DNA of 64,000 nt, taken from NCBI GenBank assembly GCA_964016885.1, contig OZ024746.1:99997433-100061432 (forward strand), in the 5' to 3' direction. The notes below the pieces were generated by a model. The model was not told where the DNA came from, did not search any database, and saw nothing but the letters and a program-made list of their open reading frames with translations. Position 1 is the first letter of the stretch. Each line of letters starts with the position of its first letter. The position numbers and the translations under genes were made by a program. Positions 1 to 11,150 of the stretch are shown piece after piece. This stretch comes from Eledone cirrhosa (lineage: Eukaryota; Mollusca; Cephalopoda; Octopoda; Eledonidae).

Positions 1-3000
1 CAGTGAATTGGCAGTATTGGTAGAGGGTTAGATGCCATGCTAGGGCAATGAATTGGCAGTATTGGTAGAGGGTTGGATGCCATGCTAGGGCAGTGAATTG
101 GCAGTATTGGTAGAGGGTTGTATGCCATGCTAGGGCAGTGAATTGGCAGTATTGGTAGAGGGTTGGATGCCAGCTAGGGCAGTGAATTGGCAGTATTGGT
201 AGAGGGTAGGATGTCAGCTAGGGCAGTGAATTGGCAGTATTGGTAGAGAGTTGGATGTCATGCTAGGGCAGTGAATTGGCAGTATTGGTAGAGGGTTGGA
301 TGCCAGGTTAGGCCAGTGAATTGGCAGGATTGGTAGAGGGTTGGATGCCAGGCAAGGGCAGTGAATTGGCAGTATTGGTAGAGGATTGGATGCCATGCTA
401 GGGCAGTGAATTGGCAGTAATGGGAGAGGGTTGGTTGTCATGCTTGGGTGGTGAATTGGCAGTATTGGTAGAGGGTTGGATGCCAGGCAAGGGCAGTGAA
501 TTGGCAGTATTGGTAGAGGGTTGGATGCCATGCTAGGGCAATGAATTGGCAGTATTGGTAGAGGGTTGGATGTCATGCTAGGGCAGTGAATACGCAGTAT
601 TGGTAGAGGGTTGGATGCCATGCTAGGGCAGTGAATTGTCAGGATTGGTAGAGGGTTGGATGCCATGCTAGGGCAGTGAATTGGCAGTATTGGTAGAAGG
701 TTGGATGCCAGGCTAGGGCAGTGAATTGGCAGGATTGGTAGAGGGTTGGATGCCATTCTAGGGCAGTGAATTGGCAGGATTGGTAGAAGGTTGGATGCCA
801 GGCTAGGGCAGTGAATTGGCAGTATTGGTAGAGGGTTGGATGCCAGGTTAGGCCAGTGAATTGGCAGGATTGGTAGAAGGTTGGATGCCAGGCTAGGGCA
901 GTGAATTGGCAGGATTGGTAGAGGGTTGGATGCCATTCTATGGCAGTGAATTGGCAGGATTGGTAGAAGGTTGGATGCCAGGCTAGGGCAGTGAATTGGC
1001 AGGATTGGTAGAGGGTGGGATGCCATTCTAGGGCAGTGAATTGGCAGTATTGGTAGAGGGTTGGATGCCAGGCTAGGGCAGTGAATTGGCAGTATTGGTA
1101 GAGGGTTGGATGCCAGGTTAGGCCAGTGAATTGGCAGGATTGGTAGAAGGTTGGATGCCAGGCTAGGGCAGTGAATTGGCAGTATTGGTAGAAGGTTGGA
1201 TGCCAGGCTAGGGCAGTGAATTGGCAGGATTGGTAGAAGGTTGGATGCCAGGCTAGGGCAGTGAATTGGCAGGATTGGTAGAAGGTTGGATGCCAGGCTA
1301 GGGCAGTGAATTGGCAGTATTGGTAGAAGGTTGGATGCCAGGCTAGGGCAGTGATATGGCAGGATTGGTAGAGGGTTGTATGCCAGGCTAGGGCAGTGAA
1401 TTGGCAGGATTGGTAGAAGGTTGGATGCCAGGCTAGGGCAGTGAATTGGCAGTATTAGTAGAGGGTTGGATGCCATGCTAGGGCAGTGAATTGGCAGTAT
1501 TGTCAGAGGGTTGGATGCCATGCTAGGGCAGTGAATTGGCAGGATTGGTAGAGGGTTGGATGCCATGCTAGGGCAGTGAATTGGCAGTATTGGTAGAGGG
1601 TTGGATGCCATGCTAGGGCAGTGAATTGGCAGGATTGGTAGAAGGTTGGATGCCATGCTAGGGCAGTGAATTGGCAGGATTGGTAGAAGGTTGGATGCCA
1701 TGCTAAGGCAGTGAATGGCAGGATTGGTAGAAGTTTGGATGCCATGCTAGGGCAGTGAATTGGCAGTATTGGTAGAGGGTTGGATGCCAGGCTAGGGCAG
1801 TGAATTGGCAGTATTGGTAGAGGGTTGGATGCCATGCTAGGGCAGTGAATTGGTAGTATTGGTAGAGGGTTGGATGCCATGCTAGGGCAGTGAATTGGCA
1901 GGATTGGTAGAAGGTTGAATGCCATGCTAGGGCAGTGAATTGGCAGTATTGGTAGAGGGTTGGATGCCAGGCTAGGGCAGTGAATTGGCAGTATTGGTAG
2001 AGGGTTGGATGCCATGCTAGGGCAGTGAATTGGCAGTATTGGTAGAGGGTTGGACACCATGCTAGGGCAGTGAATTGGCAGGATTGGTAGAAGGTTGGAT
2101 GCCATGCTAGGGCAGTGAATTGGCAGGATTGGTAGAAGGTTGGATGCCATGCTAGGGCAGTGAATTGGCAGGATTAGTAGAGGGTTGGATGCCAGGCTAG
2201 GGCAGTGAATTGGCAGTATTGGTAGAGGGTTGGATGCCAGGCTAGGGCAGTGAATTGGCAGTATTGGTAGAGGGTTGGATGCCATGCTAGGGCAGTGAAT
2301 TGGCAGGTTTCGTAGAGGGTTGGATGCCAGGCTAGGGCAGTGAATTGGCAGTATTGGTAGAGGGTTGGATGCCATGCTAGGGCAGTGAATTGGCAGTATT
2401 GGTAGAGGGTTGGATGCCCTGCTAGGGCAGTGAATTGGCAGGATTGGTAGAAGGTTGGATGCCAGGCTAGGGCAGTGAATTGGCAGTATTGGTAGAGGGT
2501 TGGATGCCATGCTAGGGCAGTGAATTGGCAGTATTGGTAGAGGGTTGGATGCCAGATTAGGGCAGTGAATTGGCAGGGTTGGTAGAGGGTTGGATGCCAG
2601 GCTAGGGCAGTGAATTGGCAGGATTGGTAGAAGGTTGGATGCCATGCTAGGGCAGTGAATTGGCAGTATTGGTAGAGGGTTGGATGCCAGGCTAGGGCAG
2701 TGAATTGGCAGTATTGGTAGAGGGTTGGATGCCAGGCTAGGGCAGTGAATTGGCAGGATTGGTAGAGGGTTGGATGCCAGGCTAGGGCAGTGAATTGGCA
2801 GTATTGGTAGAAGGGTGGATGCCAGGCTAGGGCAGTGAATTGGCAGGATTGGTAGAGGGTTGGATGCCAGGCTAGGGCAGTGAATTGGCAGGATTGGTAG
2901 AAGGTTGGATGCCAGGCTAGGGCAGTGAATTGGCAGTAATTGTAGAGGGTTGGATGCCATGCTAGGGCAGTGAATTGGCAGTATTGGTAGAGGGTTGGAT

Positions 3001-6000
3001 GCCATGCTAGGGCAGTGAATTGGCAGTATTGGTAGAGGGTTGGATGCCATGCTAGGGCAGTGAATTGGCAGGATTGGTAGAAGGTTGGATGCCATGCTAG
3101 GGCAGTGAATTGGCAGGATTGGTAGAAGGTTGAATGCCATGCTAAGGCAGTGAATGGCAGGATTGGTAGAAGGTTGGATGCCATGCTAGGGCAGTGAATT
3201 GGCAGTATTGGTAGAGGGTTGGATGCCAGGCTAGGGCAGTGAATTGGCAGTATTGGTAGAGGGTTGGATGCCATGCTAGGGCAGTGAATTGGCAGTATTG
3301 GTAGAGGGTTGGATGCCATGCTAGGGCAGTGAATTGGCAGGATTGGTAGAAGGTTGAATGCCATGCTAGGGCAGTGAATTGGCAGTATTGGTAGAGGGTT
3401 GGATGCCAGGCTAGGTCAGTGAATTGGCAGTATTGGTAGAGGGTTGGATGCCATGCTAGGGCAGTGAATTGGCAGTATTGGTAGAGGGTTGGACACCATG
3501 CTAGGGCAGTGAATTGGCAGGATTGGTAGAAGGTTGGATGCCATGCTAGGGCATTGAATTGGCAGGATTGGTAGAAGGTTGGATGCCATGCTAGGGCAGT
3601 GAATTGGCAGGATTGGTAGAGGGTTGGATGCCAGGCTAGGGCAGTGAATTGGCAGTATTGGTAGAGGGTTGGATGCCATGCTAGGGCAGTGAATTGGCAG
3701 GATTGGTAGAAGGTTGGATGCCATGCTAGGGCAGTGAATTGGCAGTATTGGTAGAGGGTTGGATGCCATGCTAGGGCAGTGAATTGGCAGGATTGGTAGA
3801 GGGTTGGATGCCATGCTAGGGCAGTGAATTGGCAGGATTGGTAGAAGGTTGGATGCCATGCTAGGGCAGTGAATTGGCAGTATTGGTAGAGGGTTGGATG
3901 CCATGCTAGGGCAGTGAATTGGCAGGATTGGTAGAAGGTTGGATGCCATGCTAGGGCAGTGAATTGGCAGTATTGGTAGAGGGTTGGATGCCATGCTAGG
4001 GCAGTGAATTGGCAGGATTGGTAGAGGGTTGGATGCCATGCTAGGGCAGTGAATTGGCAGTATTGGTAGAAGGTTGGATGCCATGCTAGGGCAGTGAATT
4101 GGCAGTATTGGTAGAGGGTCGGATGCCAGGCTAGGGCAGTGAATTGGCAGGATTGGTAGAAGGTTGGATGCCATGCTAGTGCAGTGAATTGGCAGTATTG
4201 GTAGAGGGTTGGATGCCATGCTAGGGCAGTGAATTGGCAGGATTGGTAGAGGGTTGGATGCCATGCTAGGGCAGTGAATTGGCAGGATTGGTAGAAGGTT
4301 GGATGCCATGCTAGGGCAGTGAATTGGCAGTATTGGTAGAGGGTTGGATGCCATGCTAGGGCAGTGAATTGGCAGGATTGGTAGAGGGTTGGATGCCATG
4401 CTAGGGCAGTGAATTGGCAGGATTGGTAGAAGGTTGGATGCCATGCTAGGGCAGTGAATTGGCAGGATTGGTAGAGGGTAGGATGCCATGCTAGGCCAGT
4501 GAATTGGCAGTATTGGTAGAGGGTAGGATGCCATGTTAGGGCAGTGAATTGGCAGGATTGGTAGAAGGTTGGATGCCATGCTAGGGCAGTGAATTGGCAG
4601 TATTGGTATAGGGTTGGATGCCAGGCTAGGGCAGTGAATTGGCAGGATTGGTAGAAGGTTGGATGCCATGCTAGGGCAGTGAATTGGCAGGATTGGTAGA
4701 AGGTTGGATGCCATGCTAGGGCAGTGAATTGGCAGTATTGGTAGAGGGTTGGATGCCATGCTAGGGCAGTGAATTGGCAGTATTGGTAGAGGGTTGGATG
4801 TCAGGCTAGGGCAGTGAATTGGCAGTATTGGTAGAGGGTTGGATGCCAGGCTAGGGCAGTGAATTGGCAGGATTGGTAGAGGGTTGGATGCCATGCTAGG
4901 GCAGTGAATTGGCAGTATTGGTAGAGGGTTGGATGCCAGGCTAGGGCAGTGAATTGGCAGTATTGGTAGAGGGTTGGATGCCAGGCTAGGGCAGTGAATT
5001 GGCAGGATTGGTAGAAGGTTGGATGCCATGCTAGGGCAGTGAATTGGCAGTATTGGTAGAGGGTAGGATGCCATGCTAGGGCAGTGAATTGGCAGGATTG
5101 GTAGAAGGTTGGATGCCATGCTAGGGCAGTGAATTGGCAGTATTGGTAGAGGGTTGGATGCCAGGCTAGGGCAGTGAATTGGCAGTATTGGTAGAAGGTT
5201 GGATGCCATGCTAGGGCAGTGAATTGGCAGTATTGGTAGAGGGTAGGATGCCATGCTAGAGCAGTGAATTGGCAGTATTGGTAGAGGGTTGGATGCCATG
5301 CTAGGGCAGTGAATTGGCAGTATTGGTAGAGGGTTGGATGCCATGCTAGGGCAGTGAATTGGCAGTATTGGTAGAGGGTTGGATGCCAGGCTAGGGCAGT
5401 GAATTGGCAGTATTGGTAGAGGGTCGGATGCCATGCTAGGGCAGTGAATTGGCACTATTGGTAGAGGGTTGGATGCCATTCTAGGGCAGTGAATTGGCAG
5501 TATTTGTAGAGGGCTGGATGCCAGGTTAGGGCAGTGAATTGGCAGGATTGGTAGAGGGTTGGATGCCAGGCTAGGGCAGTGAATTGGCAGGATTGGTAGA
5601 GGGTTGGATGCCAGGCTAGGGCAGTGAATTGGCAGGATTGGTAGAGGGTTGGATGCCAGGTTAGGGCAGTGAATTGGCAGGATTGGTAGAGGGTTGGATG
5701 CCAGGCTAGGGCGGTGAATTGGCAGGATTGGTAGAGGGTTGGATGCCAGGCTAGGGCGGTGAATTTGCAGGATTGGTAGAGGGTTGGATGCCAGGTTAGG
5801 GCAGTGAATTGGTAGTATTGGTAGAGGGTTGGATGCCAGGTTAGGGCAGTGAATTGGCAGGATTGGTAGAGGGTTGGATGCCAGGCTAGGGCAGTGAATT
5901 GGCAGGATTGGTAGAGGGTTGGATGCCAGGTTAGGGCGGTGAACTGGCAGGATTGGTAGAGGGTTGGATGCCAGGTTAGGGCAGTGAATTGGCAGGATTG

Positions 6001-6516
6001 GTAGAGGGTTGGGTGCCAGGCTAGGGCAGTGAATTTGCAGGATTGGTAGAGGGTTGGATGCCAGGTTAGGGCAGTGAATTGGCAGGATTGGTAGAGGGTT
6101 GGATGCCAGGTTAGGGCAGTGAATTGGCAGGATTTGTAGAGGGTTGGATGCCAGGTTAGGGCAGTGAATTGGCAGGATTGGTAGAGGGTTGGGTGCCAGG
6201 TTAGGGCAGTGAATTGGCAGGATTGGTAGAGGGTTGGGTGCCAGGTTAGGGCAGTGAATTGGCAGTATTGGTAGAGGGTTGGGTGCCAGGCTAGGGCAGT
6301 GAATTGGCAGTATTGGTAGAGGGTTGGATGCCAGGTTAGGGCAGTGAATTGGCAGTATTGGTAGAGGGTTGGATGCCAGGCTAGGGCGGTGAATTGGCAG
6401 GATTGGTAGAGGGTTGGGTGCCAGGCTAGGGCAGTGAATTGGCAGTATTGTTAGAGGGTTGGGTGCCAGGCTAGGGCAGTGAATTAGCAGTATTGGTAGA
6501 GGGTTGGATGCCAGGC
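1..6516 (+). repeat. 45-bp satellite built from a SINE tRNA-like head
   Basis: About 145 tandem copies of a 45-bp unit (typical pieces gcagtgaattggcag, tattggtagagggttgg, atgccatgctagg) start before the window and run without interruption to about 6516. The unit matches the first 45 bases of the tRNA-like head of the family I SINE seen singly at 15067, and the last unit passes directly into that SINE's body at 6517. Monomers differ at a few positions (ccatgctagg, ccaggctagg, ccaggttagg; tattgg or gattgg); ccaggttagg dominates at 5500-6500. At least two monomers (near 1705 and 3145) lack one base. Because 45 is divisible by 3 the array creates long minus-strand open frames with a 15-residue repeat; I do not regard these as genes. 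It lies in the myosin intron downstream of the exon at 9993. Confidence 0.93.
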
Positions 6517-6680
6517 TTTCCAGCATAATTACGTCCATTTACGATCTGAGATCAAATCTCTCCGAGGCTAACTTTACCTTTCATCCTTACGGGGTCGATA
6601 AAATATAGTACCAGTAATGCACTGGGATAATTGCTGGCCTTGTGCCAAAAGTAGAAACAATTATTTATTCAAAGTAATCC
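6517..6680 (+). mobile_element. Family I SINE body joined to the 45-bp satellite
   Basis: After the last 45-bp unit the sequence continues as the rest of a tRNA-derived SINE: a B-box-like stretch (ctgagatcaaatctc), the segment ending cttacggggtcgataaa, then accagtaatgcactggg and the tail ttgctggccttgtgccaaaa, ending near gaaacaattattt. The order equals the complete family I copy at 15067-15292, so the satellite is an expanded head of this one SINE insertion. Confidence 0.8.
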
Positions 6681-6730
6681 AACTTATTTTACTAACGGGA
6701 TAAAAAAAACCGGACATTGTTGTTATTCAA

Positions 6731-6937
6731 TAGTCATATATATTGATTAGTCATATATATTGATTAGTCATATATATTGATTAGTCATATATATTGATTA
6801 GTCATATATATTGATTAGTCATATATATTGATTAGTCATATATATTGATTAGTCATATATATTGATTAGTCATATATATTGATTAGTCATATATATTGAT
6901 TAGTCATATATATTGATTAGTCATATATATTGATTTT
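6731..6937. repeat. 17-bp minisatellite
   Basis: Twelve near-perfect tandem copies of a 17-bp unit (tagtcatatatattgat). The near absence of variation suggests recent expansion or active homogenisation. No coding potential is seen. Confidence 0.93.
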
Positions 6938-6959
6938 AACAATTTAAAGAAATTTTCCA

Positions 6960-7525
6960 ATGATCACCTTCATCCCTGTCATCATCACCACCACCATCAC
7001 CACCACCACCAACACCACCACCAGCACCACCATCATCATCAAGCCACCCCCACCATCACCAACACCACCAACACCACCACCACCACCACCATCATCATCA
7101 AGCCACCCCCACCATCACCAACACCACCAACACCACCACCACCATCACCATCATCATCAAGCCACCCCCACCAACACCACCACCACCATCATCACAATTA
7201 TCACCACCATCATCATCATCATGCCACCCCCACCAACACCAACACCACCATCACCACCATCACCACCACCATCACCACCACCATCATCACCACCATCATC
7301 ATCATGCCACCCCCACCAACACCAACACCACCATCACCACCATCACCAACACCATCACCACCACCATCATCACCACCATCATCATCATGCCACCCCCACC
7401 AACACCACTACCACCACCACTATCATCATGACGCCACCCCCACCAACACCACTACTAACATCATTATTATCATCATCATCAGTGTCATCATCTTCATCAT
7501 CCTCATCATTATCATCACCATTAAC
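6960..7525. repeat. CAC/CAT trinucleotide-rich compound repeat
   Basis: About 560 bp made almost only of cac, cat and aac triplets, with a higher-order unit of about 60-80 bp punctuated by tgccacccccaccaac or agccacccccacc. Open frames (His-, Pro- or Thr-rich) exist in several phases on both strands simply because the sequence is triplet-periodic, so no gene is called. Confidence 0.88.
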
Positions 7526-7655
7526 AACCCTGTAAGGATGAAAGGCAAAGCTAACTTCAGTGGGATTTGAACTCAGACAGTAAAGTGCCATAACAGTATG
7601 TCACTAATATTGTTGTCTGACGCTCTACTGATTCTGCCAATCCACTGCTCTAATG
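7526..7655 (-). mobile_element. Family I SINE, tail-truncated
   Basis: Minus-strand SINE: ccctgtaaggatgaaaggc, the B-box region gggatttgaactcag, and a head with gacgctctactgattctgcc. This is the ordinary single-head form, useful as the reference against which the expanded heads can be recognised. Confidence 0.75.
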
Positions 7656-7660
7656 CAGCC

Positions 7661-7790
7661 TAATAATGGTTTCTAATCTAGGCACAATCCCAACGATTTG
7701 GTGGGGAGGGGAAATTACTGGTACTTTATTTTAACAACCACTTAAAGATGAAAGGCAAAGCTAACATCGGTGGAATTTGAACTGAGAATG
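7661..7790 (-). mobile_element. Family I SINE body carrying the 65-bp satellite
   Basis: Minus-strand SINE starting with its tail (aataatggtttctaatctag, ggcacaatcc), then the body (aagatgaaaggcaaagc, ggaatttgaactgag). It runs straight into the 65-bp array, whose unit is the next part of the same SINE. Confidence 0.75.
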
Positions 7791-9188
7791 TAAGGGGCTG
7801 TAACTAGTAATTATATGTCACTAAACATGTCCTATACCTTACCATAGTGCCAATGTAAGGGGCTGTAACTAGTAATTATATGTCACTAAACATGTCCTAT
7901 ACCTTACCATAGTGCCAATATAAGGGGCTGTAACTAGTAATTATATGTCACTATACATGTCCTATATCTTACCATAGTGCCAATGTAAGGGGCTGTAACT
8001 AGTAATTATATGTCACTAAACATGTCCTATACCTTACCATAGTGCCAATGTAAGGGGCTGTAACTAGTAATTATATGTCACTAAACATGTCCTATACCTT
8101 ACCATAGTGCCAATGTAAGGGGCTGTAACTAGTAATTATATGTCACTAAACATGTCCTATACCTTACCATAGTGCCAATGTAAGGGGCTGTAACTAGTAA
8201 TTATATGTCACTAAACATGTCCTATACCTTACCATAGTGCCAATGTAAGGAGCTGTAACTAGTAATTATATGTCACTAAACATGTCCTATACCTTACCAT
8301 AGTGCCAATGTAAGGGGCTGTAACTAGTAATTATATGTCATTAAACATGTCCTATACCTTACCATAGTGCCAATGTAAGGGGCTGTAACTAGTAATTATA
8401 TGTCACTAAACATGTCCTATACCTTACCATAGTGCCAATGTAAGGGGCTGTAACTAGTAATTATATGTCACTAAACATGTCCTATATCTTACCATAGTGC
8501 CAATGTAAGGGGCTGTAACTAGTAATTATATGTCACTAAACATGTCCTATACCTTACCATAGTGCCAATGTAAGGGGATGTAACTAGTAATTATATGTCA
8601 CTAAACATGTCCTATACCTTACCATAGTGCCAATGTAAGGGGATGTAACTAGTAATTATATGTCACTAAACATGTCCTATACCTTACCATAGTGCCAATG
8701 TAAGGGGCTGTAACTAGTAATTATATGTCACTAAACATGTCCTATATCTTACCATAGTGCCAATGTAAGGGGCTGTAACTAGTAATTATATGTCACTAAA
8801 CATGTCCTATACCTTACCATAGTGCCAATGTAAGGGGATGTAACTAGTAATTATATGTCACTAAACATGTCCTATACCTTACCATACTGCCAATGTAAGG
8901 GGATGTAACTATATGCCACAAAGCATGATGTCCTCTCCCCTACCCATACTGCCAATGTAAGTGGGTGTTACTACCATATTTTCCGCCGTCAAAGATTTCC
9001 TAAAATAAGTCTTAAAAATCTAGCATGTGTCCTGGAGGTCAAAGGTTGTTTATTATTTTTTTTTCAAATTTTTGGTTGTCAAAATTAGGGTGTGTCCTCG
9101 AGGATGAAGCGTCTCGGCACTGGGAAATATGGTATGTGCCACTAAACATCATGTCAATACCCTACCCATATTGCCAAGCCACTGCCCC
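7791..9188 (-). repeat. 65-bp satellite derived from a SINE head
   Basis: About 17 copies of a 65-bp unit (ggggctgtaactagtaatt, atatgtcactaaacatgtcc, tataccttaccatagtgcc, aatgtaa) up to about 8930, then two diverged units ending with the SINE 5' head at 9188. Read on the minus strand the unit matches the complete tRNA-like head plus the spacer before the B box, so it is longer than the 45-bp unit of the neighbouring arrays. A small TIR element (8974-9132) interrupts one of the distal units. Confidence 0.88.
8974..9132. mobile_element. Small TIR element (MITE) inside the 65-bp array
   Basis: A 159-bp insertion begins ccatattttcc and ends gggaaatatgg, an imperfect terminal inverted repeat flanked by ta on both sides. 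Removing it restores a continuous 65-bp monomer (gtgggtgttacta joined to tgtgccactaaacatc). TA duplication and short TIRs suggest a Tc1/mariner-type non-autonomous element; the family is inferred from this alone. Confidence 0.6.
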
Positions 9189-9200
9189 CTTTAACAAAAA

Positions 9201-9375
9201 AGTAATGGTTTCTTATATAGGCCCAAGGCCAGCAATTTGGCGGGGTGGAGTTGATTAAATCAACCTCAGTATGTTATTTTATTGACCCCGTAAGGATGAA
9301 AGGCAAAGTTAACCTCGGCGGGATTTGAACTCAGACCACAAAGGGACATGACTCTGTGCTGAAAACCATGGCATC
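9201..9375 (-). mobile_element. Family I SINE body with target-site duplication
   Basis: Minus-strand SINE body: tail taatggtttct, ggcccaaggccagcaattt, then gaccccgtaaggatgaaagg and gggatttgaactcagacc. It is continuous with the 45-bp array at 9376-9950. Direct repeats ctttaacaaaaaa (9189-9201) and ctttaacaagaaa (9950-9962) flank body plus array as a 13-bp target-site duplication with one mismatch, so the satellite lies inside one SINE insertion. Confidence 0.8.
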
Positions 9376-9950
9376 CGACCCTCTACCGGTACTACCAATC
9401 CACCACCCTAACATGGTGTCTGACCCTCTACCGGTACTACCAATCCACCACCCTAACATGGTGTCTGACCCTCTACCGGTACTACCAATCCACCACCCTA
9501 ACATGGTGTCTGACCCTCTACCGGTACTACCAATCCACCACCCTAACATGGTGTCCGGCCCTCTACCGGTACTACCAATCCACCACCCTAACATGGTGTC
9601 TGGCCCTCTACCGGTACTACCAATCCACCACCCTAACATGGTGTCCGGCCCTCTACCGGTACTACCAATCCACCACCCTAACATGGTGTCCGGCCCTCTA
9701 CCGGTACTACCAATCCACCACCCTAACATGGTGTCTGACCCTCTACCGGTACTACCAATCCACCACCCTAACATGGTGTCCGGCCCTCTACCGGTACTAC
9801 CAATCCACCACCCTAACATGGTGTCTGGCCCTCTACCGGTACTACCAATCCACCACCCTAACATGGTGTCCGGCCCTCTACCGGTACTACCAATCCACCA
9901 CCCTAACATGGTGTCCGGCCCTCTACCGGTACTACCAATCCACCACCCTC
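9376..9950 (-). repeat. Second 45-bp SINE-head satellite
   Basis: Thirteen copies of a 45-bp unit (accctctaccggtactacc, aatccaccaccctaacatgg, tgtct), the same head segment in the same register as the array at 1-6516 but in the opposite orientation and with its own diagnostic bases (ccggtac). It gives open frames on both strands, which are not real genes. Confidence 0.92.
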
Positions 9951-9992
9951 TTTAACAAGAAAATAATAAGAACAAAAATCGTATATCTGTAC

Positions 9993-10104
9993 CATTTGAA
10001 ACAGCTTCCTTTGTGGTTATATGAAGAACTCCAGCATCACCTTCAAAAATGATTTCTGTCAGGTGAATGATGGCTGCTAGGGATGTTTCTATTTTCTCAA
10101 TATC
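9993..10104 (-). CDS. Myosin motor domain exon (seventh visible)
   Basis: Exon of an unconventional-type myosin heavy chain (actin-based ATPase motor). Preceded on the minus strand by a pyrimidine-rich tract ending ttcag and followed by gtacag. It encodes 37 residues plus one base, beginning DIEKIETSLAAIIHLTEI, which fits the conserved myosin helix usually written LAAILHLGNI. It starts in phase 0, matching the end of the exon at 11958, and ends in phase 1. The exon that should follow lies to the left, beyond more than 9.9 kb of satellite-filled intron, outside the window. The myosin class cannot be fixed from the visible third of the motor. Confidence 0.86.
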
Positions 10105-10311
10105 CTGAATAAAGAACAAAAAAAATATACATCTTAAAACAAAAAACAACCAATATGAAGACAATTTTTTATTATTTTGTTCAATATATTTCTTTATTTC
10201 TCTTGTCATTCATTGTTGCTAGCAGAGAAAGAGGATATTAAAACAGTTAACCCTTTAGCATACTGTCAATCCGACCCTGGCTGATGGTGTTCAGGTATGT
10301 TCCTTTACTTA

Positions 10312-10316
<5 letters not shown>

Positions 10317-10374
<58 letters not shown>

Positions 10375-10405
10375 CCCTCTCTCTCTCTCTCCCCTCTCTC
10401 TTTTT
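10317..10405. repeat. (TC)n microsatellite
   Basis: Almost pure tc dinucleotides with a few cccc interruptions, in the intron between myosin exons 6 and 7. Confidence 0.93.
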
Positions 10406-10451
10406 CTTTCTCATTTAGAAATAAACCACATATTTAATGAAGACTATATAT

Positions 10452-10665
10452 TATCATCATCATCATCATCATCACCGTTTTATGTCAATGTTTCCACACA
10501 AGCATGGGCTAGACGGCTTGTCCTGTTGTAGGCAATGCCAGGTCAAGTGACCATATCTTGTCGGGAACTGATTTGGGCTCAATTTCTACAGCTGGATGCC
10601 CTTCCTAACACCAACCTCATTTACAGAGAGTACTGGGTGCTTTTTTACCGTGGTGCCTACACAAC
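10452..10665 (-). mobile_element. Family III SINE (LINE-tailed), partial
   Basis: Starts with a (atc)n tract, the reverse of the gatgatgat tail, followed by catgggctagacggcttg and the hallmark ctggatgcccttcctaacac. The same 3' region is present at the end of the LINE copies at 18656 and 34563. The tRNA-like half is missing. Confidence 0.75.
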
Positions 10666-10999
10666 TATAATGTAATGCGAATTACTATTTTCAAATGATG
10701 CAATTTGCATTTAAGAGAGAAATTTCAGATGAGTGAATCAATTGATTGTTGGATAAAATCTGATAGTGGCTAGCACCTTAATGACTTGACTAAAAGAGAG
10801 AGAAAGGGCCCTTAACTCTTGATGGTGTCATAGGGGTACTATCCTAGCACATAGTGTGTGCATTTTAAACTTGGTAGACTTCATATTCCTCCAAATCAGA
10901 ACTCAGCTGATTTCTTCCAGAAACAGAGAGAGAATGAATTGATCCAAGTATTGAACTGATACTTTATTTAATAATCTCAAAAACAGCACAGCCCCCATG
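10666..10999. other. Intron stretch with a family II SINE scrap
   Basis: Mostly unrecognised AT-rich intron sequence. Positions 10885-10975 (tgatttcttccagaaacag, then attgaactgatactttattt) resemble the minus-strand middle of the family II SINE seen at 63555-63890. Confidence 0.5.
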
Positions 11000-11150
11000 A
11001 CTTTCAAAAACATTTTTTCATGCTCAGGATTGCTGAAGCATGGAACAAACTACCTGCATCAGTTGTTATTTTTTGTTGTTGTTTCAGTTGCTGAATACAA
11101 TCAGGGGTTGCTGCTTCTCCTGAAGGTCAATAGTTCTCTTCTAACTTGAG
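11000..11150 (+). pseudogene. Non-LTR retrotransposon 3' ORF scrap
   Basis: One frame around 11018-11066 reads FMLRIAEAWNKLPASVV, typical of the C-terminus of many non-LTR retrotransposon polyproteins (R.A.AWN.LP..VV). The frame is closed soon after. Too short to assign a clade. Confidence 0.5.

Noticed and set aside
1..6516. CRISPR-like regular repeats
   Set aside because: No unique spacers, eukaryotic context; a simple tandem array.
214..6538. Long minus-strand frames (396-1040 codons) of a 15-residue repeat
   Set aside because: They follow the 45-bp satellite unit exactly, occur in overlapping frames, and the unit is a SINE head. Period divisible by three explains them.
6960..7591. His/Pro/Thr-rich protein or metal-binding repeat
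   Set aside because: Triplet repeat DNA open in several frames on both strands.
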